Part shown: one piece after another, positions 54,038 through 63,334 of the stretch | How the letters are laid out: each line of letters opens with the position of its first letter | Position numbering within the stretch: position 1 is the first letter of the stretch | Source of the DNA: Opitutaceae bacterium | Lineage (GTDB): Bacteria; Verrucomicrobiota; Verrucomicrobiia; Opitutales; Opitutaceae | Direction of reading: 5' to 3' | NCBI GenBank assembly: GCA_017994935.1 | Contig: JAGOJU010000004.1 | Coordinates: 1 to 64,000, forward strand | Length of the DNA: 64,000 nucleotides | Notes under the pieces: generated by a model | The model's input: the letters and a program-made list of their open reading frames with translations, nothing else | Databases searched by the model: none | Told to the model about the DNA's origin: nothing | Position numbers and translations under genes: made by a program

Positions 54038-55171
54038 ATGGCGGACAAGCCTTTCCAATTCATCTGTGGTGCGGATGACTACCTGGTCAGTCGGGTGGGC
54101 AGGGAGCGATATGATGCGCTGGCGGCGGAAATCACCGATGAATTTTCCCGGGAAATCGTGAGCGGTTTTGCGAACAATGTGGGCGAGGTCGAGACGGCGG
54201 TGAATCGTTTCAGGGAAAGCGTCCAGACGATTTCGATGTTTGGCGACCGCCGGCTGGTCTGGCTGAAGGACGTGAATTTCCTCGCCGACACGGTCACGGG
54301 CAGGGCTGAGGGCACGCTGAAATGCGTGGAGGCGCTGCAGGAGATACTGGCCTCGGTGGATCCCCGGCATGTGGCGGTACTGGTCACGGCGGCGCCTGTC
54401 GACCGGCGCAGGGCGTTTCCAAAATGGTGCGAGAAGAATGGCGAGTTTGCGCTCATCGGCGGAGGGGACGGACAGGCTGCGTCGGAGGCGCTGGCTGGCA
54501 TCGTGCTGGCCGAGGCGAAATCCCTGGGGGCGTCGTTTGGGCCGGGTGCCCTTGACCTGCTTCTTGCGAAGGTGGGCGCCAATTCCCGATTCCTGATCGA
54601 GGAGACAAGGAAGCTTGCCACCTATGCGGCAACCGGCGGCGATGTGGGGTCTGAGGCGGAAGGCAGTGTTGCGCGGATCGAGGAGGCCCACGTGGCCGAA
54701 CTGACCCCGAATGTGGCTGAAGGGGATTTTTTCGAGGCGGCCGAGGCGTTTTTTGGAGGGAATCTCGTGCGCACGCTCAAGGCCTTGGAGCATCATTTTT
54801 TCAATGGTGGCGATGCCCGCCCCGTCCTTGCAGCGCTGCAGAATCGTAACCGGTTGCTGCTGCAGGTACGTGCACTTGTGGACTCCGGTGACGCGCGCCT
54901 CGGTTCACGCGGACTTGAAGGCTTGCCCCGTGCGGCGGGTGTCTATGGGAGGCATTTTGCCGGAGCCGGGGAGAAGACCTCCTTCAATCTCTTCAGCCAG
55001 AACCCCTGGTATGTCGGAAAGCTGGCGGGCGGCGGCAGGCTTCCAACCATGCGCAGGCTGATTGACAACCAGATTGAATTCGTGGCCGCGTTCGAGGAGA
55101 TCATCCGCCGACCCGGCGAGCAGCCCGAGGTCCTCCGTGACATGGCGGTGAGGTGCCTGGCACCGGGCTGA
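54038..55171 (+). CDS. holA: DNA polymerase III delta subunit
   Basis: This 377-residue protein matches HolA. It has an N-terminal domain I start (FICGADDYLVSRVGRERYDAL), the sensor region FGDRRLVWLKDVNFL, and domain II/III helices ending in RLIDNQIEFVAAFEEII. Delta opens the sliding clamp in the clamp-loader complex. The length fits the family, and it stands alone. Confidence 0.9.
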   Translation: MADKPFQFICGADDYLVSRVGRERYDALAAEITDEFSREIVSGFANNVGEVETAVNRFRESVQTISMFGDRRLVWLKDVNFLADTVTGRAEGTLKCVEALQEILASVDPRHVAVLVTAAPVDRRRAFPKWCEKNGEFALIGGGDGQAASEALAGIVLAEAKSLGASFGPGALDLLLAKVGANSRFLIEETRKLATYAATGGDVGSEAEGSVARIEEAHVAELTPNVAEGDFFEAAEAFFGGNLVRTLKALEHHFFNGGDARPVLAALQNRNRLLLQVRALVDSGDARLGSRGLEGLPRAAGVYGRHFAGAGEKTSFNLFSQNPWYVGKLAGGGRLPTMRRLIDNQIEFVAAFEEIIRRPGEQPEVLRDMAVRCLAPG

Positions 55172-55233
55172 AGCGTGACAGGAACAGAGGCCAGCCTGTT
55201 TCCCGTCCGCCCTCCGACCCCTGACCTCCGGCC

Positions 55234-56205
55234 TCAGAGCCACTTCCGCTTTCGCATGAAACGCAGCATGGCGAACGTGCTGACCAGCACGAGGGCTGCG
55301 GCACCTGCGTAACCGTGCTTCCATTCGAGTTCGTGCATGTTTGAAAAGTTCATGCCGAACCATCCGGCAAAAATCAGGACCGGGATGGTGAGCGCGGTGA
55401 TGCCCGTCAGGACGCGGATTCCTTCGTTCGCCTCGTGGCTCGACCGGTTGAGGTAGACGCGGAATGAAAGGATGAGCTGCTCCGCCCAGGCGTTTGCCTG
55501 GGCTTCGATGCGCGCAAGATCCTCGGTCAGGTCGCGCAGGTAGGGAACCATCACGCTGCGGATCAGCTTCAGCTTTCCATCGGAAAGCGTACCCACGATC
55601 TCCCGCTGGGGACGCACGATCTGGCGGAGGGCGGAGAACTTCTTGCGGAGCGAGATCACGAGAGGGAAAAGTTCGTCGGGAGACATTCCCTGGAGCACTC
55701 CCTTCTCGACGCAGTCCAGCTCCTCGTGAAGCGCATCCATCGCCGGCTTGTAGGCCTCGACCATGAGGTCGAGGATGACGTGGGTAAAACGGTCGGGGCC
55801 GCGGACCACTGTGGCCGGGTTCTTCTGATAGCGCTCCAGGGCCGCCTGGACGGACCGCAAGGGCTGCTTGTGGAAGGTCAGCAGAAAATTGCGGCCCAGG
55901 AAAAAATTCAGCTCGGTCGTCGTGAAATGCTCGGTCTGCTTGTAGTCGACCGCATGCATCACGAGGTACAGGTAGTCATCGAACTCCTCGAGTTTCGGAA
56001 ACGGCGTGTCGATCACGCAGTCCTCGATGGCGAGCGGATGGATGGCAAAGGCGGTTTCGAGCACGCGCTGGGTCTCTTCCGGAGTCGGTTCGGAGAGATC
56101 GACCCAGAGCAGGACGCCAGGTTCGGTCCGCAGGACGCCGAGCGACTCGACCGGCGGATTCTGCGCGACGATCTTGTTTTCCCGGTAGACGAGGGTCGTG
56201 ACCAT
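55234..56205 (-). CDS. corA: CorA-family magnesium/cobalt channel, copy 1
   Basis: This 323-residue protein has a long cytoplasmic N-terminal domain, and two C-terminal transmembrane helices with the signature GMN (WFGMNFSNM). The tail is basic (MRKRKWL). The helical part LTEDLARIEAQANAWAEQLILSFRVYLN is typical of CorA. It transports Mg2+ as a pentamer. A second corA gene ends 9 bases upstream, so the two are in tandem. Overall they are similar but clearly diverged. Confidence 0.92.
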   Translation of the reverse strand: MVTTLVYRENKIVAQNPPVESLGVLRTEPGVLLWVDLSEPTPEETQRVLETAFAIHPLAIEDCVIDTPFPKLEEFDDYLYLVMHAVDYKQTEHFTTTELNFFLGRNFLLTFHKQPLRSVQAALERYQKNPATVVRGPDRFTHVILDLMVEAYKPAMDALHEELDCVEKGVLQGMSPDELFPLVISLRKKFSALRQIVRPQREIVGTLSDGKLKLIRSVMVPYLRDLTEDLARIEAQANAWAEQLILSFRVYLNRSSHEANEGIRVLTGITALTIPVLIFAGWFGMNFSNMHELEWKHGYAGAAALVLVSTFAMLRFMRKRKWL

Positions 56206-56214
56206 GGCGGGCGG

Positions 56215-57183
56215 CTAGATCCAGCGTTTCCGTTTGCACCAGCGCCACATCAGGTAGGTGCTGATACCGGTGGCCAGGATCACCCCCGGATATCCGTAGG
56301 GCGACGCCAGTTCCGGCATGTGGGTGAAGTTCATGCCGTACCAGGTCCCGAATACGATGCCGGGAAGGCTGATTGCGGTGAGGGCGGTCAGAGCCTTGAT
56401 GCCCTCGTTTGCCTGGAAGGACGATTTGTTGAGATAGAGGTCGAACGAGATCAGCAGCTGGTCCGCGAATGACGCTGCGGTTTCGTCGATGCGGATCAGA
56501 TTGTCGCGCAGGTCGCGAAAATAGGGCAGCATCACCGAGCGGATCATCTTGGATTCACCCCTGGAGAGGCGGGAGATCATGTCGCGCTGCGGACGCACGA
56601 TCTGCCGGAGATGCGCGATTTCGCCGCGGACCTCCAGAAGCTGGGTGGTTAGCCCGGGGTCGGAACTGCCCAGGACCGACTCCTCGATCGATTCAAGCTC
56701 AGCCCTCAGTTCCTCGGTGGTCGGCTGGAAATTGTCGACGAGTGCGTCGATGATGAGGTGGGCCAGCCGGTCGGGTCCACGCGCAACCGAACCGGTGGCC
56801 CTGACGCATCGATCGATGACGCTTTCGATGGATTTCACCGTGGGTGCATGGTAGGTGACCAGAAAATCCTTGCCGAGAAACAGGTTGAGTTCGGTGGTAT
56901 TGAACTTCTCGGTTCGCGAGAAATCGACTGCATGCGTCACCACGAACAGGTAGTCGTCGTAGTCCTCGGCTTTTGGCAGCGAACTCGGTGTGCGGCAGTC
57001 TTCGATGGCGAGCGGGTGAAACTGGAACACTCCCTCGAGGATTTCATGCACCTCCTCGTCGGTCGGATTCACGAGGTCCACCCAGAGGAGGAGCCCCTTG
57101 TCCGCACGCACGAGCCGAAGGGCCTCGGGCTCGAGGTCGCGGCCCACCAGTTTTCCGTCGCTGAAAACGAAGGATCGAATCAT
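56215..57183 (-). CDS. corA: CorA-family magnesium/cobalt channel, copy 2
   Basis: This 322-residue protein has the same layout as the next gene, with the pore motif GMN (YGMNFTHM) and a basic tail (CKRKRWI). I chose the ATG at 57183, since CorA copy 1 begins with the same type of N-terminus. The longer frame upstream would overlap sequence that looks non-coding. The two CorA proteins may form different homopentamers or a mixed channel. Confidence 0.92.
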   Translation of the reverse strand: MIRSFVFSDGKLVGRDLEPEALRLVRADKGLLLWVDLVNPTDEEVHEILEGVFQFHPLAIEDCRTPSSLPKAEDYDDYLFVVTHAVDFSRTEKFNTTELNLFLGKDFLVTYHAPTVKSIESVIDRCVRATGSVARGPDRLAHLIIDALVDNFQPTTEELRAELESIEESVLGSSDPGLTTQLLEVRGEIAHLRQIVRPQRDMISRLSRGESKMIRSVMLPYFRDLRDNLIRIDETAASFADQLLISFDLYLNKSSFQANEGIKALTALTAISLPGIVFGTWYGMNFTHMPELASPYGYPGVILATGISTYLMWRWCKRKRWI

Positions 57184-57468
57184 GCTCGGCGGGCGATGCT
57201 GCCCGGCCCCTCCATGGTGGCAAGCCTTCTGCCAGCGGTGCGCGCCGGTCCGGCGGGGAAAAATCATGGCGGAACCCGGGATGATTTGCGAAAAAGACTG
57301 GGAAATCCGCCGCCGCTGTGCCTCAACTGTCGCGCGTCACAGTGTGCCTCGGAAGCCGGCGGTTGAAACGTCCCCACGGACCTTTCCTTCTGGTCTTCCG
57401 GCCATTGGGTCTGCCTGTTTCCGTTCCATTTCTCCAGCGTCCCTCCTGCGAATCCTCTCCACCGTCCC

Positions 57469-58554
57469 ATGCACAAGACCTTCATTGTTGGAAACAAATC
57501 CTTCGTTCTCGACCAGACCAAGGCCGAGGAGGCCTTTGCCGCCAAGCGGGTCATCAATGGCCGCGAAACCATGACCTTCAACCTGCTGCCGCTCAAGTAC
57601 CAGTGGGCCTACGAGCTTTATCGGAAGATGAAGGCAAATCATTGGGAGCCCGAGGACATCCCGATGGGCAAGGACATCGAGCAATGGAGGGACGCGAAGA
57701 CGGTCACCGACATCGAGCGTTGGATCATTCGCATGGGCATCGGCTACTTTTCGGCGGCGGAGGGCATTGTCGGTGACAACATCCAGCACGTGGTTCGCGA
57801 GCTGGTGACCGCGCCCGAACTCAAACTCGTGCTCGGCCGGCATGCGCACGAGGAAAACATCCACGCCGATTCGCTCCTCTACATGATCTCGTCGCTGGGA
57901 ATCAATCCGCACGAGTGCGAGGCGATGTTCGAGGATGTGCAGACCATCCTGAGGAAAAACGAGTTTGTTACCCGCATTTCCCGGGACCTCCGCCGCGATC
58001 TGGATCTCACGCAACCCGAGAACAAGCGGCTTCTTGCAAAGAACATCTTCGTCTTTGGCCAATGCATGGAAGGCACGCAGTTCTACGGGCTGTTCGGCAT
58101 GATTCTGTCGCTCTACCGCCAGAACAAGTTTCCGGGCATCGGCCAGATGTTCCGGTACACCCTGCGTGACGAAAGCAACCACATCGAGGTGTTCCGGAAT
58201 CTCTTCATGGATCTGGTTGAGGAGAATCGCGACATCTGGACCGCGGAATTCAAGGAGGAGCTGCGTTCGACCATGGCTGAGGCCGTGCAGCTCGAGAAGG
58301 ATTTCATCCGCGATTGTCTGCCGGTCAACGCGGTGGGGCTCGCCGTGGACGAGTACCTGCAATACATCGATTACATCGCTGATCGTCGCCTCGAGGGGGT
58401 CGGTCTGGCGCTGCTGGCGCCGGGTGTGAAGAATCCGCTTCCATGGCTGGCCGAGATGATGGACATCAAGAAGGAGCAGAATTTCTTCGAGGGTCGTGTG
58501 ACCGAATACCAGAAGGCGTCTTCCCTCGAAGGCGCGCACGACGACGACCTCTGA
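57469..58554 (+). CDS. nrdB: Class I ribonucleotide reductase beta subunit, class Ic-like
   Basis: This 361-residue ferritin-like protein has the metal ligands Glu98, Glu129, His132, Glu201, Glu235 and His238 at family spacing. The position of the radical-forming Tyr (His132 plus 4) is Leu136, and the first ligand is Glu, not Asp. Both changes occur in class Ic enzymes, which use a Mn/Fe centre instead of a Tyr radical, as in Chlamydia. With NrdA it makes deoxyribonucleotides. nrdA is not adjacent. The gene is monocistronic and convergent with modC. Confidence 0.9.
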   Translation: MHKTFIVGNKSFVLDQTKAEEAFAAKRVINGRETMTFNLLPLKYQWAYELYRKMKANHWEPEDIPMGKDIEQWRDAKTVTDIERWIIRMGIGYFSAAEGIVGDNIQHVVRELVTAPELKLVLGRHAHEENIHADSLLYMISSLGINPHECEAMFEDVQTILRKNEFVTRISRDLRRDLDLTQPENKRLLAKNIFVFGQCMEGTQFYGLFGMILSLYRQNKFPGIGQMFRYTLRDESNHIEVFRNLFMDLVEENRDIWTAEFKEELRSTMAEAVQLEKDFIRDCLPVNAVGLAVDEYLQYIDYIADRRLEGVGLALLAPGVKNPLPWLAEMMDIKKEQNFFEGRVTEYQKASSLEGAHDDDL

Positions 58555-58613
58555 GCGGCAGCGGACCCTGACCGATTTTTTGCAGCCAGTCCCCTGTTCT
58601 GGGTGGCGGTCGC

Positions 58614-59384
58614 TCACGCGGCATCATTCGATTTGTCTGCGGCGAGTTGGTATCCGATTGACGGGCGCGCTGAAAAAATCCTGTCCGGTGCGCCAATTGC
58701 ACGGCAGCGCCCTTCCGACAACACGATCACCTGGTCGCAGAGCGCAAAAAAATCCTCCGGTGAATGGCTCACGTACACGAGGGGAACGCCAAATTCATCC
58801 CGGATGCGCTGGAGCAGGGGAAAGACGGCGGCCTTGTGATCGGCGTCGAGGCTGCTGAGCGGCTCATCGAGAAGGAGCAGGCGCGGAGAGGCCAGCAGCG
58901 CGCGGGCGAGGGTCACGCGTTGGCGTTCGCCCCCCGAGAGGTGCGTCACGTGCCTCTGAAGGAGTGTGGCAATGTCGAGACGCTCAATGATGGAGTCGCG
59001 CGTGATGGGGATTTTCCCCGTGGGAGCGCCTTCCGCGTCCGTCCGGCGCGAGCGGCAGCGCACGCCGTAAACGAGGTTGGCATGAACATCAAGGTGCGGA
59101 AAGAGCGCGCCGTCCTGCGGCACATACCCCACGCCCCGCGATTCGGGCGGAATGAAGCGGTTTCCCGCGGTGTCGCAGAGCACGGTCCGGTCGAGCGCGA
59201 TTGCGCCAGCGTCGGGCCGGCGCAGCCCTGCGATCAGTTCCATCAGCGATGTTTTTCCCGCGCCTGAATTGCCGAACAGCCCAATTGCCCGGCCTTCGAC
59301 CTCGACCGAAAGATCGAGTGAAAATGCAGATGCGTTCCAACGAAGGGAGGAGAGATTCAGCTTCATGGCTTTGCGAACCTGCAT
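58614..59384 (-). CDS. modC: Molybdate-type ABC transporter ATP-binding protein
   Basis: This roughly 256-residue ATPase has Walker A GNSGAGKTS, an LSGGERQRVTLARALL signature, Walker B LLLLDEPLSSLDAD and the H-loop VYVSHSPEDF. RGVGYVPQDGALFPHLDV is a ModC-type Q-loop. It lacks the C-terminal MOP/TOBE domain of E. coli ModC, but short versions are common. It starts 8 bases after modB. Molybdate is the likely substrate; tungstate is possible. Confidence 0.88.
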   Translation of the reverse strand: MQVRKAMKLNLSSLRWNASAFSLDLSVEVEGRAIGLFGNSGAGKTSLMELIAGLRRPDAGAIALDRTVLCDTAGNRFIPPESRGVGYVPQDGALFPHLDVHANLVYGVRCRSRRTDAEGAPTGKIPITRDSIIERLDIATLLQRHVTHLSGGERQRVTLARALLASPRLLLLDEPLSSLDADHKAAVFPLLQRIRDEFGVPLVYVSHSPEDFFALCDQVIVLSEGRCRAIGAPDRIFSARPSIGYQLAADKSNDAA

Positions 59385-59391
59385 GAATGGA

Positions 59392-60066
59392 TCAGCCGTT
59401 GCGCGCGAGCCGGCGCCTGCGCAATAGAAGCTCGCTCAGGATGACCGCACCAAAGGCCAGCGATGCGGAGATGCCGAGTAGAAGGAAGGCTTCGGTGTCG
59501 CGCCCGAGTTGAACCTGATGATAGATCCCGAGCGACAGCGTCACGGTTTCGCCGGGAATGAAACCCGCGACCATCGCGGTGGCTCCGAATTCACCCAGCG
59601 CCCGCGCAAAGGCGAGGACGCCCCCCGCACAAAGGCCTCGCGAGGCGAGCGGAAGGGAGATGGTGAAAAAGACACGCCAGGGACCGGCGCCCAGCGTCCG
59701 CGCGACCTGTTCAAGGCGCTCGGGCACCTCTTCGAAGGCCACGCGTGCGTTCCTGACCAGCAGGGGGATGGCCATGACAGCGGCCGCGATCACAACGGCC
59801 TTCCAGGTGAACACGATGTCCACCCCGAGTGCTGCCAGAAAGCCCCCCAGCGGGCCCCGGCGTCCCAGCAGTTTGAGCAGAATCAGACCCGTGGCCACCG
59901 GGGGCATGACCAAGGGAAGCGCGACGAGCGTTTCCACCAACGCCTTGCCGTACCAACGCTTGCGCGCCAGGAGCCAGCCCAGCGCCACTCCCCCCGGCAG
60001 TATCAGCAGGGTACCCAGTGCGGCGACCCCAAGACTGAAAAGAGTGATGTAAAGTGTGGCACCCAT
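59392..60066 (-). CDS. modB: Molybdate-type ABC transporter permease
   Basis: This 224-residue inner-membrane permease has at least five hydrophobic segments. The binding-protein-dependent transport motif is RTLGAGPWRVFFTISLPLASRGLCAGGVLAFARALGEFGAT, which fits ModB. The ATG at 60066 is chosen; a longer frame upstream lacks family similarity. modA, the periplasmic binding protein gene, is absent from the window. The gene upstream is divergent and unrelated. Confidence 0.88.
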   Translation of the reverse strand: MGATLYITLFSLGVAALGTLLILPGGVALGWLLARKRWYGKALVETLVALPLVMPPVATGLILLKLLGRRGPLGGFLAALGVDIVFTWKAVVIAAAVMAIPLLVRNARVAFEEVPERLEQVARTLGAGPWRVFFTISLPLASRGLCAGGVLAFARALGEFGATAMVAGFIPGETVTLSLGIYHQVQLGRDTEAFLLLGISASLAFGAVILSELLLRRRRLARNG

Positions 60067-60209
60067 GATCACGCTAGCCGCCTGGATTCCAGTCACCCTT
60101 TCGGTGCCTCCTGGTGAAATGAACAGACGGCACAAATTGTCGGTTGGTTGATTTCACTCTCGCCGAAGAATGCCGCAGGTAGCATCGTGGCCAATCCATT
60201 TCATATCGA

Positions 60210-63143
60210 ATGAAGACTACATTTTCGGGATGCATTTGTCGGTGTGCGCGGTGGGCGGGTTTGTCCCTCCGGATTCTGGGCCTCGGACTGGGGCTCGGGC
60301 TGTGTGCGGGTGTGCATGTCAGGGCGGCGCTGCCCTTACCCACAGGGGCGACGGCTGCGCCAAACACGGCGGCGACGACTGCGGCTTTTCCGAAGCGCCT
60401 GACAGCACGCGATAGCAACTATGCCATTTGGAATAGCGGCATGGTTGCACCACAATACGGTCGTGCCGGTTACTACTCGACGCCGACCATCGACGGGCAG
60501 AATCACACCGGAATCGGAGGCATGCTCGAATTCGATTCGGCGGGGAATACCACGACCCGGATTTCGCCGGTGCAACTGGGCGTGACCCTTCTGCCCGCCG
60601 TGGATGCGTCACAGTTTTTTGCGGAGCAGGCCACAGCGACGGAAACCACGTTCGGCCTCTACCCGAAAGCAGGAGGGGCGCCAATTTTTCAGCGGAAACT
60701 GACGACCGACCCTGCGCGTACGACGGTGATTCCCGGTTCGACGCTGAACCGTGTGTTTGTTGTTCGGGATCTGGATGCGACAATCGAAGTTCTCGCCTTC
60801 AACAATGACGGCAGCCTTGCGTGGGGCCGGTCACTGACCGGTCCGGGCTTTGCACCCACGACTCCTAATACAACCCCCGTCATCTTCGGCCTGCCGATGG
60901 CGGATGGCTCCGTTCTCGTGCACGTACTGCGCATGCAATTGAACCTGTCCACGTTTTCGTTCGGATATGAGACCACCATCATCAAGCTGACCTCGGCGGG
61001 TGCCGTGGAGTGGTCCAAGCGCTCCAACGCCAATGCGATCTTCGTGGCGATCCCCTCCGCGACGACGACCAATCTCTATTTCACAGGAACCGAGATTTCG
61101 CTTACAGGCACGGCGGGCACGATTGTTGCGAAAGCGACCGCTGCGGGGGGTGTCCTCTGGAGCAAACGGATCACCGGCGGCAGCGGCGGACAGATCGCCA
61201 CGGTTGCGGCCGCCGGCGAACTGGCGAACGAGAAGGTGCTTCTTACCGGTGCCATGGCGGGAGTTCAGGGACCCACAAATCCCGCGACCAACGCCATTTT
61301 GGGTGTCATGAGTTCGAGCGGTGCGATCGAAGCACAGACACAGATTTCGTTCGGCACGGTCAATATCGCTGCTCCGCAATCCGAAGGAAATCGGATCTGG
61401 ATCGGCCTGGCATCCGGAGGGGCGACCGATGTTGTGCGACCGGTTTATGCCGGCCTGGCGGATCTTACCTTGAGCAACATCAAGTGGAAGAAGTACAAGA
61501 ACAACATGAGCGTGGTGATGGTGTCGCCCGATTATGACACCGACGACGTGGTCGCCTCATTTTTCAACTCCACCGATCACGCGATCGAGGCGGTCACCTT
61601 CAAGGACGACTTCGGCGCCAGCGTCAGTACGGAGCTTTTCACGGATGCCACACCAACCGTCAGCAGTCCGGGACTGGTCGCGACTGATTTTGCCTTCTCG
61701 CTGGCGGATGTCGCCGTGACCGCGACGTCGATCAATCCGGCCTTGGTCACGGGCACGACGCTGACGTTTGAAACCCTGCCCACCACCGAAACCAGCATCG
61801 GCTCCGGTGGCGGAAATCCTGTCACTCCGGTGACCATCGCGACCCAGCCGGTGGCGCAGGCGGTGAACCAGGGTGCGAGCGCATCCTTCTCAGTGGGCAT
61901 CAACAATCCCAGTGGCCTGGGTGTCACGTATCAGTGGAATTTCAATGGCACTCCGATCTCCGGGGCCACGGGCTCGTCGTACACGATCCCGTCGGCGCAG
62001 CCTTCGCACGTGGGAAGCTACACGGTTACCATCACGTCGAACGGGTCCACGCTGACAAGTTCCGCAGCGACACTTGCGGTGACTCCGGTTACGCCCGTGA
62101 GCATTGCGACTCAGCCGAATTCCCTTTCGGTGATCCAGGGGTCCGGCGCGTCCTTCAGCGCGACGATCAACAATCCCAGCAGCCTTTCCGTCGCCTACCA
62201 GTGGAGACTCAACGGCGTGGCCATTTCAGGCGCCACCTCGGCGAGCTATTCAATTCCCAGCGTACAGCCGGTGAATGTCGGCGTCTACACGCTCGCGGTG
62301 ACGTCGAACGGCAGCACGGTGGCCACCAACCCCGCAACCTTGTCGATGACGGCGACGCAGCGACCGGCGGGAACCGCGATCCTTCACACTCCGGACATTG
62401 TGCATCCCGCGACGGGCAATGTCTACGACCAGTTTCTTCTGACGGGACCCTCGGCCTCGATCACTGCCGATCCAGGCCAGATTGCGCGTATTTCGTACAT
62501 CGATCTTAGCGACGACATTGTACAGCTTGAGTTTTCGGGTGCGGGTACGCTGACCGTCACGCTGGCCAATCCCTCCGGACCCGCGATTGCGGTGAATTAC
62601 AATCAACCGTCGGTCAGCTACATGAAGGGCCACGCCACGGTGACGATCACCGGAGCGGATTCCACGACCAACTTCGGTGTCTACAGCGTCGGCGCGGCGA
62701 CCGGAAATGTTCTCGTGCTCAAGCAGGGTGTTACCTATGACGGGTTCGCCGACCTTGCGCTGGTGAACATCGTCAGCCCGACAGGTCAGTTCGCCGGAGT
62801 GCGTGTGGGCAATGTCAGCTTCTTCGGAACCTCCGGCAACGTCGGACTGTACGCTCCCGGGGTCAACTTCGCTGGGCCGCTCAATCTTTATGACATTGAT
62901 GCACGTGACAACGCCTTTCCCAAGCTGCTCACGGGCACGGTGGGAACCAACATCCTGATCACGGGAGGCAATCTCCTTCAGACGAATGGCAGGGCTATCG
63001 AGATCGGCGGAGCGACAGCGATCAAGATGAACCCCGGCCAGCGGTCCGATGGATTCCTCATGTCGGCACAGGCGAACCAAGGGCGACTGGAGCGCAACGG
63101 CGTGGACGTCACTTCGTCGGTTATCATTCCGCCATCCCCCTGA
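60210..63143 (+). CDS. Large secreted protein with two Ig-like domains
   Basis: This 977-residue protein has a signal peptide (ILGLGLGLGLCAGVHVRA). A long N-terminal region (about 60-530) of beta strands reads like a propeller-type repeat (GVLWSKRITGGSGGQ, GAVEWSKRSNANA). Two tandem Ig-like domains follow at about residues 540-627 and 628-715. Each has a SxSVxxQGxxxxF, YQWxxNGxxISGAT and VGxYTxxxTSNGS pattern. The last 260 residues are beta-rich and resemble no family I know. It is probably a cell-surface or secreted adhesion or binding protein. No enzymatic motif is seen. Confidence 0.75.
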   Translation: MKTTFSGCICRCARWAGLSLRILGLGLGLGLCAGVHVRAALPLPTGATAAPNTAATTAAFPKRLTARDSNYAIWNSGMVAPQYGRAGYYSTPTIDGQNHTGIGGMLEFDSAGNTTTRISPVQLGVTLLPAVDASQFFAEQATATETTFGLYPKAGGAPIFQRKLTTDPARTTVIPGSTLNRVFVVRDLDATIEVLAFNNDGSLAWGRSLTGPGFAPTTPNTTPVIFGLPMADGSVLVHVLRMQLNLSTFSFGYETTIIKLTSAGAVEWSKRSNANAIFVAIPSATTTNLYFTGTEISLTGTAGTIVAKATAAGGVLWSKRITGGSGGQIATVAAAGELANEKVLLTGAMAGVQGPTNPATNAILGVMSSSGAIEAQTQISFGTVNIAAPQSEGNRIWIGLASGGATDVVRPVYAGLADLTLSNIKWKKYKNNMSVVMVSPDYDTDDVVASFFNSTDHAIEAVTFKDDFGASVSTELFTDATPTVSSPGLVATDFAFSLADVAVTATSINPALVTGTTLTFETLPTTETSIGSGGGNPVTPVTIATQPVAQAVNQGASASFSVGINNPSGLGVTYQWNFNGTPISGATGSSYTIPSAQPSHVGSYTVTITSNGSTLTSSAATLAVTPVTPVSIATQPNSLSVIQGSGASFSATINNPSSLSVAYQWRLNGVAISGATSASYSIPSVQPVNVGVYTLAVTSNGSTVATNPATLSMTATQRPAGTAILHTPDIVHPATGNVYDQFLLTGPSASITADPGQIARISYIDLSDDIVQLEFSGAGTLTVTLANPSGPAIAVNYNQPSVSYMKGHATVTITGADSTTNFGVYSVGAATGNVLVLKQGVTYDGFADLALVNIVSPTGQFAGVRVGNVSFFGTSGNVGLYAPGVNFAGPLNLYDIDARDNAFPKLLTGTVGTNILITGGNLLQTNGRAIEIGGATAIKMNPGQRSDGFLMSAQANQGRLERNGVDVTSSVIIPPSP

Positions 63144-63334
63144 GCGGAGGCGGGCTTGAGCTGCGACCGGGGCACAGGGAGGTGATCCGGTCCAGCCAAG
63201 CAAGGAGGTTTTCCGGCCGGAGCTCTAGGTGGCGGCCATGAAGCGAGAAGTTTTTTCGCGGGAATCAGGTGGGGGTTTTGACCTGCCTGAAAAAGCGGAT
63301 TTCATTCACGAGTTACAGACAACTCCCAGTTCCC

